In this document: positions 8,218 through 16,575 of the stretch, piece after piece
Layout: every line of letters starts with the position of its first letter
Numbering within the stretch: position 1 is the stretch's first letter
Assembly (NCBI GenBank): GCA_037443545.1
Contig: JBBIOD010000011.1
Span: forward strand, 1-35,450
Reading direction: 5' to 3'
DNA length: 35,450 nucleotides
From: JASEGV01 sp037443545
GTDB taxonomy: Bacteria; Bacteroidota; Ignavibacteria; UBA10030; BY39
The notes under the pieces: model-generated
The model's database searches: none
What the model was told of the DNA's origin: nothing
What the model saw: only the letters and a program-made list of their open reading frames with translations
Position numbers and translations under genes: made by a program

Positions 8218-8946
8218 TTAATCCTCTTCGATATTAATCCATTCGCGTTTCTGGCGCGCCGTTACAATGTATTTTAAAAACTCCGGACGTTTTTCCATTT
8301 CAGCGATAGTCGATCCTTTCTCGAATAACGCAGCAGTAGGACAAACGAAAACACATTTGCCGCACCCGGTACAGGTTTTCGATTTTCCCCACGGTTGATT
8401 CAAGTCTGAAATTATTTCACAATCTATTCCTCTGCCAGCTATATCCCAAGTATGCGCCCCCTCTACTTCGTGACAAACGCGAACACATCTTGTGCACAAC
8501 ACACATCTATTGCGGTCGTTTACGTAGTCTTTATGTGTCGCATCCAAATCTTTCTTAGGATATAAGTAAGGAAAGCGGACGTAAACTAATCCGACCTCGT
8601 AAGCCAAGTCCTGTAATTCGCAGTTGTTGTTAGCTACACACACTGCACACGAATGATTTCCTTCGGATGCGAGCAGTTCAATAACCATCCGACGATATTT
8701 TTTTAAACGCTCAGTGTCGGTGCGAACTACCATTCCCTCCTGAGGTTTAGTAGAACAAGCAGTCGAAAGCTTCGCCTGTCCTTCGATTTCTACAACACAT
8801 AAACGACAGGCACCGATATCTGATAAACCTTCTAAATGACAAAGTGTTGGAATATTGATGCCGTGCTGGCGAGCAATATCGAGAATTGTTTCATCGTCTT
8901 TGCCGCTTAATTGTTCTCCGTTAATTGTAAGTGTCAAAATTGGCAT
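8218..8946 (-). CDS. hoxU: Hox diaphorase iron-sulfur subunit HoxU (NuoG N-terminal homologue)
   Basis: Electron-transfer subunit between the HoxF flavin site and HoxY. The 242 residues follow the NuoG N-terminal plan. A plant-type [2Fe-2S] ferredoxin has C36, C47, C50 and C64. Then comes a His/Cys [4Fe-4S] site (H98, C100, C103, C109) and two ferredoxin-type clusters (C148, C151, C154, C158 and C192, C195, C198, C202). It lacks the molybdopterin-like C-terminal domain of a true NuoG, so it is HoxU and not the NuoG missing from the nearby nuo operon. Confidence 0.95.
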   Translation of the reverse strand: MPILTLTINGEQLSGKDDETILDIARQHGINIPTLCHLEGLSDIGACRLCVVEIEGQAKLSTACSTKPQEGMVVRTDTERLKKYRRMVIELLASEGNHSCAVCVANNNCELQDLAYEVGLVYVRFPYLYPKKDLDATHKDYVNDRNRCVLCTRCVRVCHEVEGAHTWDIAGRGIDCEIISDLNQPWGKSKTCTGCGKCVFVCPTAALFEKGSTIAEMEKRPEFLKYIVTARQKREWINIEED

Positions 8947-8960
8947 AATTGGTTTTTACC

Positions 8961-10604
8961 TCATTTCTCTTTTGATATTTCTTCGGATGGAACATAATTC
9001 TCGACGGGCTTTAATAATTTTTCATACTCATCTCTAAAATATCGGAGAGTAGAAAAAACCGGATTTGGTGCCGATTGGCCTAGCCCGCAGAGACTTGTAT
9101 CTTTCACCATTGCACAGAGTTCTTCGAGTAGTAGGACATCTTCGATAGTAGCCGACTCTTTTGAAATTTTATCAAGCAGCGAATGGATATGCTTTGTACC
9201 TACTCTGCACGGAATACATTTCCCGCACGATTCATCTACACTGAATTCCATAAAATATTTTGCCACATCAACCATTTTTGAAGTCGAATCCATAACTATC
9301 ATACCGCCGCTCCCCATCATCGAGCCAACTGTTGCGAGGGCTTCGTAGTCAACTGAAATATCCAAATGTTCTGCTGGTATGCATCCGCCGGAAGGACCTC
9401 CGGTTTGGACCGCCTTGAATTCAGTACCGTCGGGTGTGCCGCCGCCAATATCGAAAACAATTTTCCGAAGTTGTATCCCCATCGGAACTTCAATCAAACC
9501 TGTATTTCTAATTTGCCCTGCCAGAGCGAATACTTTTGTGCCCGGACTTTTTGGAGTTCCGATTTTCGAGAACCATTCGCTTCCTCTGATAATAATCGGA
9601 GCGATGTTTGCAAAGGTTTCGACATTGTTAATTAATGTAGGCATTCCCCACAAACCTTTTTCGGATGGATAAGGGGGGCGAGGACGTGGACGGCCTCTGC
9701 GTCCCTCGATTGATCTCAGTAGCGCAGTTTCTTCGCCGCAAACAAAAGCGCCGGCTCCTATACGCAAATCAACTCTGAAATTAAAATTCGATTCAAAAAT
9801 CCTGTTTCCTAAAAGTCCTAACCGTTCAGCTTGTTTGATTGCTGTTTTTAATCTTTCAATCGCAAGAGGGTATTCAGCCCGGACATATACATAACCCTGA
9901 CTCGCACCAACGGCATAGCCTGCAATCGCCATACCTTCTAAAATTCGATGAGGGTCGCCTTCTAAAATACTGCGATCCATAAATGCACCGGGGTCGCCTT
10001 CGTCTGCGTTACAGACTACAAATTTTTTGTCGCTCACCGCTTTACTAACAATCCCCCATTTCAATCCTGTGGGATAACCGGCACCACCCCTTCCGCGCAA
10101 ACCACTTTTCCGTATCTCTTCAATAACTTCTTCAGGTTTTTGTTCGCTTAATACTTTCGCTAACGCTTCGTACCCATCAGCTGCAATATACTCTTCGATG
10201 CTGTCGGCATAAATCTCGCCACAGTTTTCAAGCACAACCTTTTGCTGACTGGCAAAGAACAAATGTGAAGGTTCAATTATATTTTCTTTTACCGGTTGTT
10301 GGTTGATGAGATGACCGCGAACGATTTTTTTAACAGTCTCTGCATCAACTTTCTTGTATAAAGTTCCGTCGGGTAAAATTTTGACTAGAGGACCTTCGCC
10401 GCATAAGCCCATACAACCCGTTCCAACTAATTCACATTTTTTTTCGAACGAATTTTCTTTTAATGCCTCCTTAAAAATATCTTTTAGTGCATTGCTACCG
10501 CACGAAACGCAACCCGCTGCCGAACAGAATAAAATACGATACTTGAATTTCTGCTGGCGGGCTTTCTCTTTTTGCGACAACTCTTTTAATTCTTCTACGG
10601 TCAA
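8961..10604 (-). CDS. hoxF: Hox diaphorase NADH/FMN subunit HoxF
   Basis: NADH-binding flavoprotein of the group 3d hydrogenase. An N-terminal thioredoxin-like [2Fe-2S] domain has C27, C32/C35, C64 and C68. The NuoF-like body carries the nucleotide/FMN loop GRGGAGYPTG (171-180) and a C-terminal [4Fe-4S] site (C460, C463, C466, C506). The start is a TTG at 10604 that overlaps the hoxE stop (TTGA). It is supported by a strong AGGAGG 10 nt upstream, and no ATG fits. Length is 547 residues. The NuoF at 14807 is a shorter paralogue (432 residues) without the N-terminal domain. Confidence 0.95.
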   Translation of the reverse strand: MTVEELKELSQKEKARQQKFKYRILFCSAAGCVSCGSNALKDIFKEALKENSFEKKCELVGTGCMGLCGEGPLVKILPDGTLYKKVDAETVKKIVRGHLINQQPVKENIIEPSHLFFASQQKVVLENCGEIYADSIEEYIAADGYEALAKVLSEQKPEEVIEEIRKSGLRGRGGAGYPTGLKWGIVSKAVSDKKFVVCNADEGDPGAFMDRSILEGDPHRILEGMAIAGYAVGASQGYVYVRAEYPLAIERLKTAIKQAERLGLLGNRIFESNFNFRVDLRIGAGAFVCGEETALLRSIEGRRGRPRPRPPYPSEKGLWGMPTLINNVETFANIAPIIIRGSEWFSKIGTPKSPGTKVFALAGQIRNTGLIEVPMGIQLRKIVFDIGGGTPDGTEFKAVQTGGPSGGCIPAEHLDISVDYEALATVGSMMGSGGMIVMDSTSKMVDVAKYFMEFSVDESCGKCIPCRVGTKHIHSLLDKISKESATIEDVLLLEELCAMVKDTSLCGLGQSAPNPVFSTLRYFRDEYEKLLKPVENYVPSEEISKEK

Positions 10605-11119
10605 TTTGTAATTTCCTCCTTACTATTAATCCATTTATCAACACGCGCCACTGAATCCGAAGCGTTTAATTTTCCGACCACTTGTTCGTCGAGGACTGCA
10701 ACAGGCGCCAAGCCGCACGAACCTACACACCGAGCAGATATCAAAGATACTTTTTTGTCGGGAGTCGTTTCTCCAAATTTTATATTGCATCTGCATTCAA
10801 GCGCCTTCTGAATTTCATCTGCGCCTTTAACATAGCACGCAGTTCCAGTGCACAAGACGAATGTATGTTCGCCGATAGGTTTTAACCGAAAGTAATGATA
10901 AAAGGTTGCAACTCCATAAATCCTACTCGGCGGTATCTTCAATTTACGGGCAATGTAAACTAAAAGTTCATCCTCAAGATATCCAAAAATGCCCTGTGCG
11001 GCATGAAGCACTTCGATTAAAGCATCCCCTTTATTCTGATGTTTAGTTATTGCACGGTCGAGTAACTTGAATCTTGGATCGATTGAGGTTTGTTCAATCG
11101 TTTTTGTATTTATTTCCAT
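10601..11119 (-). CDS. hoxE: Hox diaphorase [2Fe-2S] subunit HoxE
   Basis: NuoE-like subunit of the bidirectional hydrogenase with a thioredoxin-fold [2Fe-2S] site: C90, C95, C131 and C135. I choose ATG 11119 (172 residues). The longer frame would begin with GTG at 11149, but the candidate -24/-12 promoter at 11158-11173 predicts transcription starting near 11147, which would leave that GTG without a leader. AAAGGAAAAG lies in the remaining 28-nt leader, though its spacing is slightly long. It is the first gene of the hox operon. Confidence 0.93.
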   Translation of the reverse strand: MEINTKTIEQTSIDPRFKLLDRAITKHQNKGDALIEVLHAAQGIFGYLEDELLVYIARKLKIPPSRIYGVATFYHYFRLKPIGEHTFVLCTGTACYVKGADEIQKALECRCNIKFGETTPDKKVSLISARCVGSCGLAPVAVLDEQVVGKLNASDSVARVDKWINSKEEITN

Positions 11120-11157
11120 TCCAATATTTACTTTTCCTTTTTTTAACACTTATATAT

Positions 11158-11173
11158 TCCAATTGATGTGCCA
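11158..11173 (-). promoter_or_regulatory. Candidate sigma-54 (-24/-12) promoter of the hox operon
   Basis: Read on the minus strand the site is TGGCACATCAATTGGA. It matches TGGCAYRNNNNTTGCW throughout except that the -12 C is G. The -24 half (TGGCAC) is perfect and the GG-N10-G spacing exact. The predicted start is near 11147, immediately ahead of hoxE. Together with the hyd site this gives two of two hydrogenase operons with a near-consensus element at the right place. If real, an enhancer-binding activator encoded elsewhere would be needed. Confidence 0.5.
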
Positions 11174-11181
11174 TTAAAAAT

Positions 11182-11214
11182 AACTTAAATACAACTTAAA
11201 TTCAACTTAAAATC
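11182..11214. repeat. Three AACTTAAA direct repeats phased at 11 bp
   Basis: On the plus strand AACTTAAA occurs at 11182, 11193 and 11204. These are exact 11-bp steps, so all copies face about the same side of the helix. The array ends 8 bp upstream of the hoxE -24 element and lies within the hoxE/O-methyltransferase divergent region. Such an arrangement is typical of a transcription-factor binding array or a bent-DNA element. I do not recognise the motif, and it is absent upstream of hydB. Confidence 0.5.
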
Positions 11215-11345
11215 CACATTTTAAAATCTTTATTTTTGAAGGAATAAAAAAAATATATTTATTTTTTGCAGTTTTGATATTGCCGTTGTTTTTTTATTCA
11301 TTGTTTTATATGTTACAGACAAATAAACGATAGAGTTAAAAAATT

Positions 11346-11972
11346 ATGGATATTTTAGATAATAGAATTGAATCGTACTTGAATGATGTAATACCGGAAC
11401 GAGACAGTGTATTAACTGCGATGGAAGAATATGCGACTCAAAATAATTTTCCTATAGTTGGACCGCTCGTGGGGAGATTGTTGTACGTTTTGACCTATGC
11501 GACAAAAGCTAAAAGAGTTTTAGAGTTAGGTTCCGGTTTCGGATACTCAGCATACTGGTTTGCAAAAGGGGTTGGAAATGATGGAATTGTTTTATGTTCC
11601 GACAAAAATCCTGAGAACGAAAAAAAGGCGAAAGCATATTTTAAGAGGGGCAAAATTTCAGACCGGATGCAATTTCATACTAGTGATGCCCTTTCGGTTT
11701 TCGATTTTACAGAGGGTGTGTTCGATATTATTTTTAACGATGTAGATAAAGAATTGTATCCGAAAGTTATTAAAAAAGCAATTCCGAGATTAAAAAAAGG
11801 GGGATTGTTGATAAGCGATCACGCATTATGGAAAGGAAAAGTTTTAGATAAAAATCCGGATACCGCTACTGCCGGAGTGCTTACATATACACGACTTGCA
11901 TATTCGTCGCGCGAATTGTTCAACACAATAATACCGCTACGAGATGGAGTGATTGTAAGTGTAAAGTTGTGA
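11346..11972 (+). CDS. SAM-dependent O-methyltransferase (caffeoyl-CoA OMT-like, family 3)
   Basis: Class I methyltransferase using S-adenosylmethionine; the substrate cannot be read from the sequence. The 208-residue protein has motif I as VLELGSGFG (58-66) and a CSDKNPEN strand end that would bind the adenosine. FNDVDKELYP matches the metal-binding acidic region of cation-dependent catechol-type OMTs, where the usual DxDK is partly conserved. It is transcribed away from hoxE across a 226-nt spacer that also holds the hox promoter. No functional link to the hydrogenase is evident. A 7-bp inverted repeat with a nearby T-run follows the gene. Confidence 0.85.
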   Translation: MDILDNRIESYLNDVIPERDSVLTAMEEYATQNNFPIVGPLVGRLLYVLTYATKAKRVLELGSGFGYSAYWFAKGVGNDGIVLCSDKNPENEKKAKAYFKRGKISDRMQFHTSDALSVFDFTEGVFDIIFNDVDKELYPKVIKKAIPRLKKGGLLISDHALWKGKVLDKNPDTATAGVLTYTRLAYSSRELFNTIIPLRDGVIVSVKL

Positions 11973-12282
11973 GAGTATGTGAAGATGGTGCTGAGAATTT
12001 TTCGATAACAAAAATAAAAAACAGAATTTTGAACGATGAATCGGATGGTTGAATACTCTTAGCATCGTTGATGATACTTTTTTCGATGGTCGTTAACGTT
12101 GTATGGTGAGCCCGCTTAAACATCCAGCCTGGCATCCGTGTCGCAGGCGAGTCGAACCAAACAGTAATTCGTGCTAATAAAGCATTCATTATTCATTGTT
12201 CCCCTTTCGACATTTAGAATATTTTAGAGAAAAATTGTATATTGGGAACGAAATTAATTCCACAATCAGAAAATAGTTTAAT
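11973..12282. other. 310-nt intergenic stretch with a GC-rich patch; no credible gene
   Basis: The first part holds an inverted repeat, AACGATG (12032-12038) with CATCGTT (12063-12069), followed by a run of T near 12078. It could be a weak terminator for the methyltransferase gene. From about 12105 to 12165 the sequence is clearly more GC-rich than its surroundings and contains a GCCTG/CAGGC hairpin. An open frame of 89 codons on the minus strand (12189-11920) covers it but overlaps the end of the methyltransferase gene and has no recognisable similarity. The last 90 nt, AT-rich, should contain the korA promoter, though no clear -35/-10 pair stands out. Confidence 0.4.
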
Positions 12283-13401
12283 ATGTTAGAATTTTTAGAT
12301 GGAAACGAAGCGGTATCGCGTGCCGCAGTTGATGCCGGCTGTAAATATTTTGCCGGCTATCCCATAACCCCTGCCACACAAATTTTATTAGAAATGATGC
12401 GATTAATGCCTGCTAACGACGGCTTCGCAATTCAAGCTGAAGACGAAATTGCATCCATCGGATTTTGTATCGGCGCTTCAATGGCCGGCAAAAAATCTAT
12501 GACAGCTACGAGCGGACCGGGGCTTTCGCTATACAGTGAGAACATAGGACTTGCAATTATGGGCGAAACTCCACTCGTTATTGTGGATGTTCAACGGCAC
12601 GGACCTGCAACGGGCAGCGCCACGAAAGACGGTGCAAGCGACATTCAATTCGTCCGTTGGGGAACATCCGGCGGATATCCAATCGTAGCTTTATCTCCTT
12701 CATCAATCAGCGAAGCATATACTTACACCCGTTATTCATTCAACATCGCCGAAGTTTTTCGCTCGCCCGTTTTCCTGATGTCGTCAAAAGAAATTGCGAT
12801 TACGCGAGAACGTGTTGACTGGTTGTCGATTGAAAAACCTAAAATCATCGATCGCGTAAAATTTGATGGCAACGGAATATTTCTCCCGTTCAACTTCGAA
12901 AAACCTGATGACATTCCTGCTTTTTTAGAATACGGTAAAGACCACATCGTACGTTATACTACATCCACTCACGGTAAAGATGGCGAGCTGCTTTCTACAC
13001 CGGAAAAAATTCAAGAAATGATGAACCATCTGAATAATAAGATTGATGAAGATAAAGTTTGCAAATATTTTCCACACGCAGTAATCGCAGATGCGACCGA
13101 AGCCGACACCGTTGTTATTGCGTACGGAATTACCTACCGGAGTGCTCTTGAGGCTGTTACAAGCGCCCAAAATCAAGGCAAAAATGTTAAATTGATTAAA
13201 ATCGGTTTGCTTTGGCCCTGTCCTGAAAAAAGAATTATGAAGGCAATCGGGAATGCCAAAACAGTTATAATCCCCGAGATGAATAATGGGCATTATGCTT
13301 TGGAAATCGAGAGGATAGTGAAAGACAAAAAAGTAATTAGAATTAACCGAATGGATACAAAATTAATATCGCCCCAACAAATTTTAGAAGAAATAAGGTA
13401 A
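12283..13401 (+). CDS. korA: 2-oxoacid:ferredoxin oxidoreductase alpha subunit (KorA-type)
   Basis: Alpha subunit of a CoA-acylating 2-oxoacid:ferredoxin oxidoreductase, most likely for 2-oxoglutarate. The 372 residues begin directly with the pyrimidine-binding domain (GYPITP, residues 25-30, the CoA/substrate loop typical of KorA and PorA). A TSGPGLSL segment and a C-terminal transketolase-like domain follow. Many bacterial KorA proteins carry the gamma domain at their N-terminus; this one does not, and a gamma-like domain is found on KorB instead. It lies 2 nt before korB in a two-gene unit. Substrate (2-oxoglutarate or another 2-oxoacid) is inferred from overall resemblance. Confidence 0.88.
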   Translation: MLEFLDGNEAVSRAAVDAGCKYFAGYPITPATQILLEMMRLMPANDGFAIQAEDEIASIGFCIGASMAGKKSMTATSGPGLSLYSENIGLAIMGETPLVIVDVQRHGPATGSATKDGASDIQFVRWGTSGGYPIVALSPSSISEAYTYTRYSFNIAEVFRSPVFLMSSKEIAITRERVDWLSIEKPKIIDRVKFDGNGIFLPFNFEKPDDIPAFLEYGKDHIVRYTTSTHGKDGELLSTPEKIQEMMNHLNNKIDEDKVCKYFPHAVIADATEADTVVIAYGITYRSALEAVTSAQNQGKNVKLIKIGLLWPCPEKRIMKAIGNAKTVIIPEMNNGHYALEIERIVKDKKVIRINRMDTKLISPQQILEEIR

Positions 13402-13403
13402 TT

Positions 13404-14765
13404 ATGTCGAAGATAAAAGAAGGATATTTTTTACGCCCAGAATTTAATTTTCCATTTTGCCCCGGCTGTGGGCATACGAATCTATTAGTTTTTTTAGATA
13501 CTGCAATGGGAAAACTGAACTTAGACCCAAAAAAAACCGTAATAGTAACAGACATAGGTTGCATCGGATTATCTGACCGTTTTTTTAATGTGAATGCTTT
13601 CCACGGTCTTCACGGACGCTCGATTACATACGCAAGCGGAATTAAAATGGCAAACCCTGAACTTACAGTTATCACTTTGATGGGCGATGGTGGCTTGGGT
13701 ATCGGCGGCGCTCATTTTTTAAACGCAGCAAAACGAAACATCGATATTACGGTTATCGTTGCAAATAATTTTAATTTCGGAATGACTGGCGGCGAGCATT
13801 CAGTTACAACTCCGTTTGGCGGTAAAACTTCTTCCACATTTCTTGGAAATATTGAACATCCCCTCGATGCCTGCGAAATTGTAAAAGCTGTAAACGGCGG
13901 TTTCGCTGCACGGACTACCGTGTTCGATAAAGATGTTACCGAAATTTTAATGGAAGCCATTAAATTCAAAGGATTTTCACTAGTAGATTGTTGGGAATAT
14001 TGCACTGCCTATTATGTCCCTCGCAACAAATTCAACAAAGCCGAAATGATGAATCTGCTCGACCATTATAAATTTAAGAGTGGAATCGTACACAAAAACG
14101 AACGACCTGAGTATATTCAAAACTACAAAGATAATTATGTAACGGGTTCGAAAAAATTATTCCAAAAAGGAAAAACCTACCTTACCGTTGAATATCAAAA
14201 TAACATTAAACAACAAACAGGCGTTATAGTAGCAGGTGCGGCGGGACAAAAAATAAAATCGAGCGCTACAATTTTCGGAAATGCCGCTCTGATTTCTGGT
14301 CTTTATGCAACCCAAAAGGACGACTACCCCATCACAGTTATGACGGGCCACTCAGTATCAGAATTAATTTTTAACAATTCCGATATTAACTACTCAGAGA
14401 TCACGAATCCTGATTATCTCATTATCATTGATATCGAAGGTTTAAATAAGGTAAAGCATCTCATACCGAAATTAAAAAACAGTCAATTAATCATAATTGA
14501 TACTTCCTTGAAAGATAAGCTTCCTCCGACAGAAGCAAAAGTAGTTTCATTCTCATTCCAGAAAACTGCGCTGTCGTTTGATAAAGGTTCGATTGCAATT
14601 TTAGCACTAACTACTTTTTTGGGATACACGAAGATTTTTCCTGTCGATTCGTTGAAGCAGGCTGTCGAAAAAACACAAAAAGATGAAATTGCCAGGCTGA
14701 ATTACAGGGCAATCGAAGAAGGTCTGAAATTGTTGGCTGGAACCGACGCGTCAGTGTTTAATTAG
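13404..14765 (+). CDS. korB: 2-oxoacid:ferredoxin oxidoreductase beta subunit fused to a gamma-like domain
   Basis: The first 250 residues are a thiamine-diphosphate-binding KorB. Cluster ligands are C19, C22 and C53, with C196 or C200 as the fourth. The TPP motif begins GDG (94-96) and ends at N121-N122. A normal KorB stops near 280 residues, but this one continues to 453. Residues about 272-445 form an alpha/beta domain (GVIVAGAAGQKI, then VMTGHSVSE, then NPDYLIIID) resembling the gamma subunit of the same enzyme family, with a degenerate glycine loop where GxGGQG is usual. This looks like a beta-gamma fusion replacing a separate gamma subunit. Confidence 0.86.
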   Translation: MSKIKEGYFLRPEFNFPFCPGCGHTNLLVFLDTAMGKLNLDPKKTVIVTDIGCIGLSDRFFNVNAFHGLHGRSITYASGIKMANPELTVITLMGDGGLGIGGAHFLNAAKRNIDITVIVANNFNFGMTGGEHSVTTPFGGKTSSTFLGNIEHPLDACEIVKAVNGGFAARTTVFDKDVTEILMEAIKFKGFSLVDCWEYCTAYYVPRNKFNKAEMMNLLDHYKFKSGIVHKNERPEYIQNYKDNYVTGSKKLFQKGKTYLTVEYQNNIKQQTGVIVAGAAGQKIKSSATIFGNAALISGLYATQKDDYPITVMTGHSVSELIFNNSDINYSEITNPDYLIIIDIEGLNKVKHLIPKLKNSQLIIIDTSLKDKLPPTEAKVVSFSFQKTALSFDKGSIAILALTTFLGYTKIFPVDSLKQAVEKTQKDEIARLNYRAIEEGLKLLAGTDASVFN

Positions 14766-14806
14766 GCAAGTGGATCGATAAGTTCACCACAAGTTCACTA
14801 GAAACT

Positions 14807-16105
14807 TTAATTCTCTGCCACGTGTGGAGGTCTTACAGGCTGCCGCTGAATTTGTTCCTTGCGTGCTCTATTTTCAAATTCAATTCTGAATTTTTTAATT
14901 ACACTTTGTACGGGCCAAGCGGCAGCATCGCCCAGAGCGCAAATCGTGTTGCCTTCTATATTGTTCGCAACATCGAGTAACAAATCAACATCGTTCATTG
15001 TTCCGTTCCCAGCAACAAATCTCTCTAATATTTTTTCCATCCAACCGCATCCTTCGCGGCAGGGGGTGCATTGTCCGCACGATTCGTGGTGATAAAAATG
15101 AACGAGTCTTTTCAAAACCTTCATCACATCCGTATCCTCGTCCATCACAATAACACCACCTGTACCAATAGCAGTGCCGGCAGCTTTGAGAGATTCTAAA
15201 TCCATCCGAACTCCGTCTAATTCGTTACTTAATAACCAGGGAACAGAGGAACCACCAGGAATAACTGCTTTTAGATTTTTACCATCTCTAATTCCATGAG
15301 CATACTTATAAATTAAATCTGTGAGCAGCACGCCTGAGGGGAGTTCATAAACGCCGGGTTTGTTCACGTGGCCGCTAACTCCGAACAAAATAGTACCGGG
15401 ATGCTTCGGGTCGCCGATTTTTGAAAACCAGTCTCCACCGTTTAGAATTATCGAAGGGACGCAAGAAAGAGTTTCGATATTATTTACATTTGTTGGATTT
15501 CCCCATAATCCAGATTGAGCCGGGAACGGTGGCTTGACACGTGGGTAGCCGCGTTCGCCCTCTATAGAATTCATTAGCGAAGATTCTTCACCGCAGATAT
15601 AGGCGCCCGCACCCCGATGGATATAAACATCGGTGCTAAAATTTGTTCCTAAAATATTTTGCCCGATGTAATTTTTGTTGTAAGCTTCGTCAATCGCGTG
15701 TTGTAGTATATCTATCCACTTTTTGTATTCACCGCGAATGTAAACATAGGTTGCATTAATGCCCATAGCATAACTTGCTATCAGGCATCCTTCAATAAAT
15801 AGGTGAGGATTGAATTCAAATATTTGTCTGTCTTTAAAAGTACCCGGTTCCCCTTCGTCGCCGTTAGCACAAAGATATTTTGGTTTATCGTTCGACTTGG
15901 GCATAAAGCTCCACTTCAATCCAGTCGGAAATGCAGCCCCGCCACGTCCGCGCAGACCGGATTTTTTTACCTCATCAATAACTTCGTCGGGCTTCATTCC
16001 AAATACTTTCCTGAAAGCCGCATAACCATTATTCGCTTCGTAGATTGCGATTCTGTGAAGGTTAGGAATTTCTGGGAGCAATATCTTAATATTGGATTCT
16101 GACAT
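14807..16105 (-). CDS. nuoF: NADH-quinone oxidoreductase subunit F (NuoF)
   Basis: NADH-oxidising flavoprotein subunit of complex I. The 432 residues have the FMN/NADH loop GRGGAAFPTG (53-62) and the N3 [4Fe-4S] ligands C343, C346, C349 and C389. Unlike HoxF it lacks the N-terminal thioredoxin-like domain and sits directly behind nuoE with a 4-nt gap. It is the last gene of this nuo operon. The next genes converge on it from the other strand 41 nt away, so nuoG-N are not contiguous. Confidence 0.95.
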   Translation of the reverse strand: MSESNIKILLPEIPNLHRIAIYEANNGYAAFRKVFGMKPDEVIDEVKKSGLRGRGGAAFPTGLKWSFMPKSNDKPKYLCANGDEGEPGTFKDRQIFEFNPHLFIEGCLIASYAMGINATYVYIRGEYKKWIDILQHAIDEAYNKNYIGQNILGTNFSTDVYIHRGAGAYICGEESSLMNSIEGERGYPRVKPPFPAQSGLWGNPTNVNNIETLSCVPSIILNGGDWFSKIGDPKHPGTILFGVSGHVNKPGVYELPSGVLLTDLIYKYAHGIRDGKNLKAVIPGGSSVPWLLSNELDGVRMDLESLKAAGTAIGTGGVIVMDEDTDVMKVLKRLVHFYHHESCGQCTPCREGCGWMEKILERFVAGNGTMNDVDLLLDVANNIEGNTICALGDAAAWPVQSVIKKFRIEFENRARKEQIQRQPVRPPHVAEN

Positions 16106-16109
16106 AGCA

Positions 16110-16574
16110 TTATTTTATTTTTGAAATAATATCATCTATATTTTCGAGTGTGAGATTCTCAAAATAATCGTCATTGATTTGCATTGCAGGGGCGGTTCCA
16201 CAAGAACCTAAACACTCAACTTCGGAAACTGTAAAATTTCCATCTTTACTAATCTCGCCCTTCGACACATCTAATTTCTTACATAGATGAGCGACGAGTT
16301 TTTCGGAACCTAGGAGCTGACAGGAAATATTTGTGCAGACTTGAATATGAAATTTACCCACCGGCTTTTTATTATACATCGTATAAAACGAAGCCACTCC
16401 GTAAACATGGTTGTAAGGAATGTTCAGCAAAACTGAAATATATTTCATAGATGCTTCCGACACCCATCCGAATTGTTCCTGAGCCATCCACAATGCCGGC
16501 AGTGTTAACGATTTAGTATTCGGATATCGCGCTTTTAATGTGTCTATCTTTTTTAAATTTTCTTCTGTAAACAT
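16110..16574 (-). CDS. nuoE: NADH-quinone oxidoreductase subunit E (NuoE)
   Basis: Thioredoxin-like [2Fe-2S] subunit of the complex I NADH module, with C80, C85, C121 and C125. I start it at ATG 16574, one base after the nuoD stop (TAAATG). A longer frame would begin with TTG at 16616 inside nuoD and adds 14 residues that do not look like NuoE. The resulting 154 residues match the family's usual length. Immediately followed by nuoF. Confidence 0.94.
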   Translation of the reverse strand: MFTEENLKKIDTLKARYPNTKSLTLPALWMAQEQFGWVSEASMKYISVLLNIPYNHVYGVASFYTMYNKKPVGKFHIQVCTNISCQLLGSEKLVAHLCKKLDVSKGEISKDGNFTVSEVECLGSCGTAPAMQINDDYFENLTLENIDDIISKIK

Positions 16575-16575
16575 T

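Noticed and set aside
8218..8946. The 242-residue iron-sulfur protein as the missing NuoG
   Set aside because: It lacks the molybdopterin-like C-terminal domain and sits in hox gene order, so it is HoxU.
12125..12170. TTCGACTC on the minus strand, suggesting a tRNA T-arm
   Set aside because: The flanking bases do not form the 5-bp T stem and no acceptor or anticodon arm can be built.
11920..12189. 89-codon minus-strand frame over the end of the methyltransferase gene
   Set aside because: It overlaps a solid gene, has no ribosome-binding site that I can see and no recognisable similarity.
14766..14806. Bidirectional terminator between korB and nuoF
   Set aside because: Only a 5-bp stem and a short direct repeat (AAGTTCAC) are present; no convincing hairpin with a T-run on either strand.
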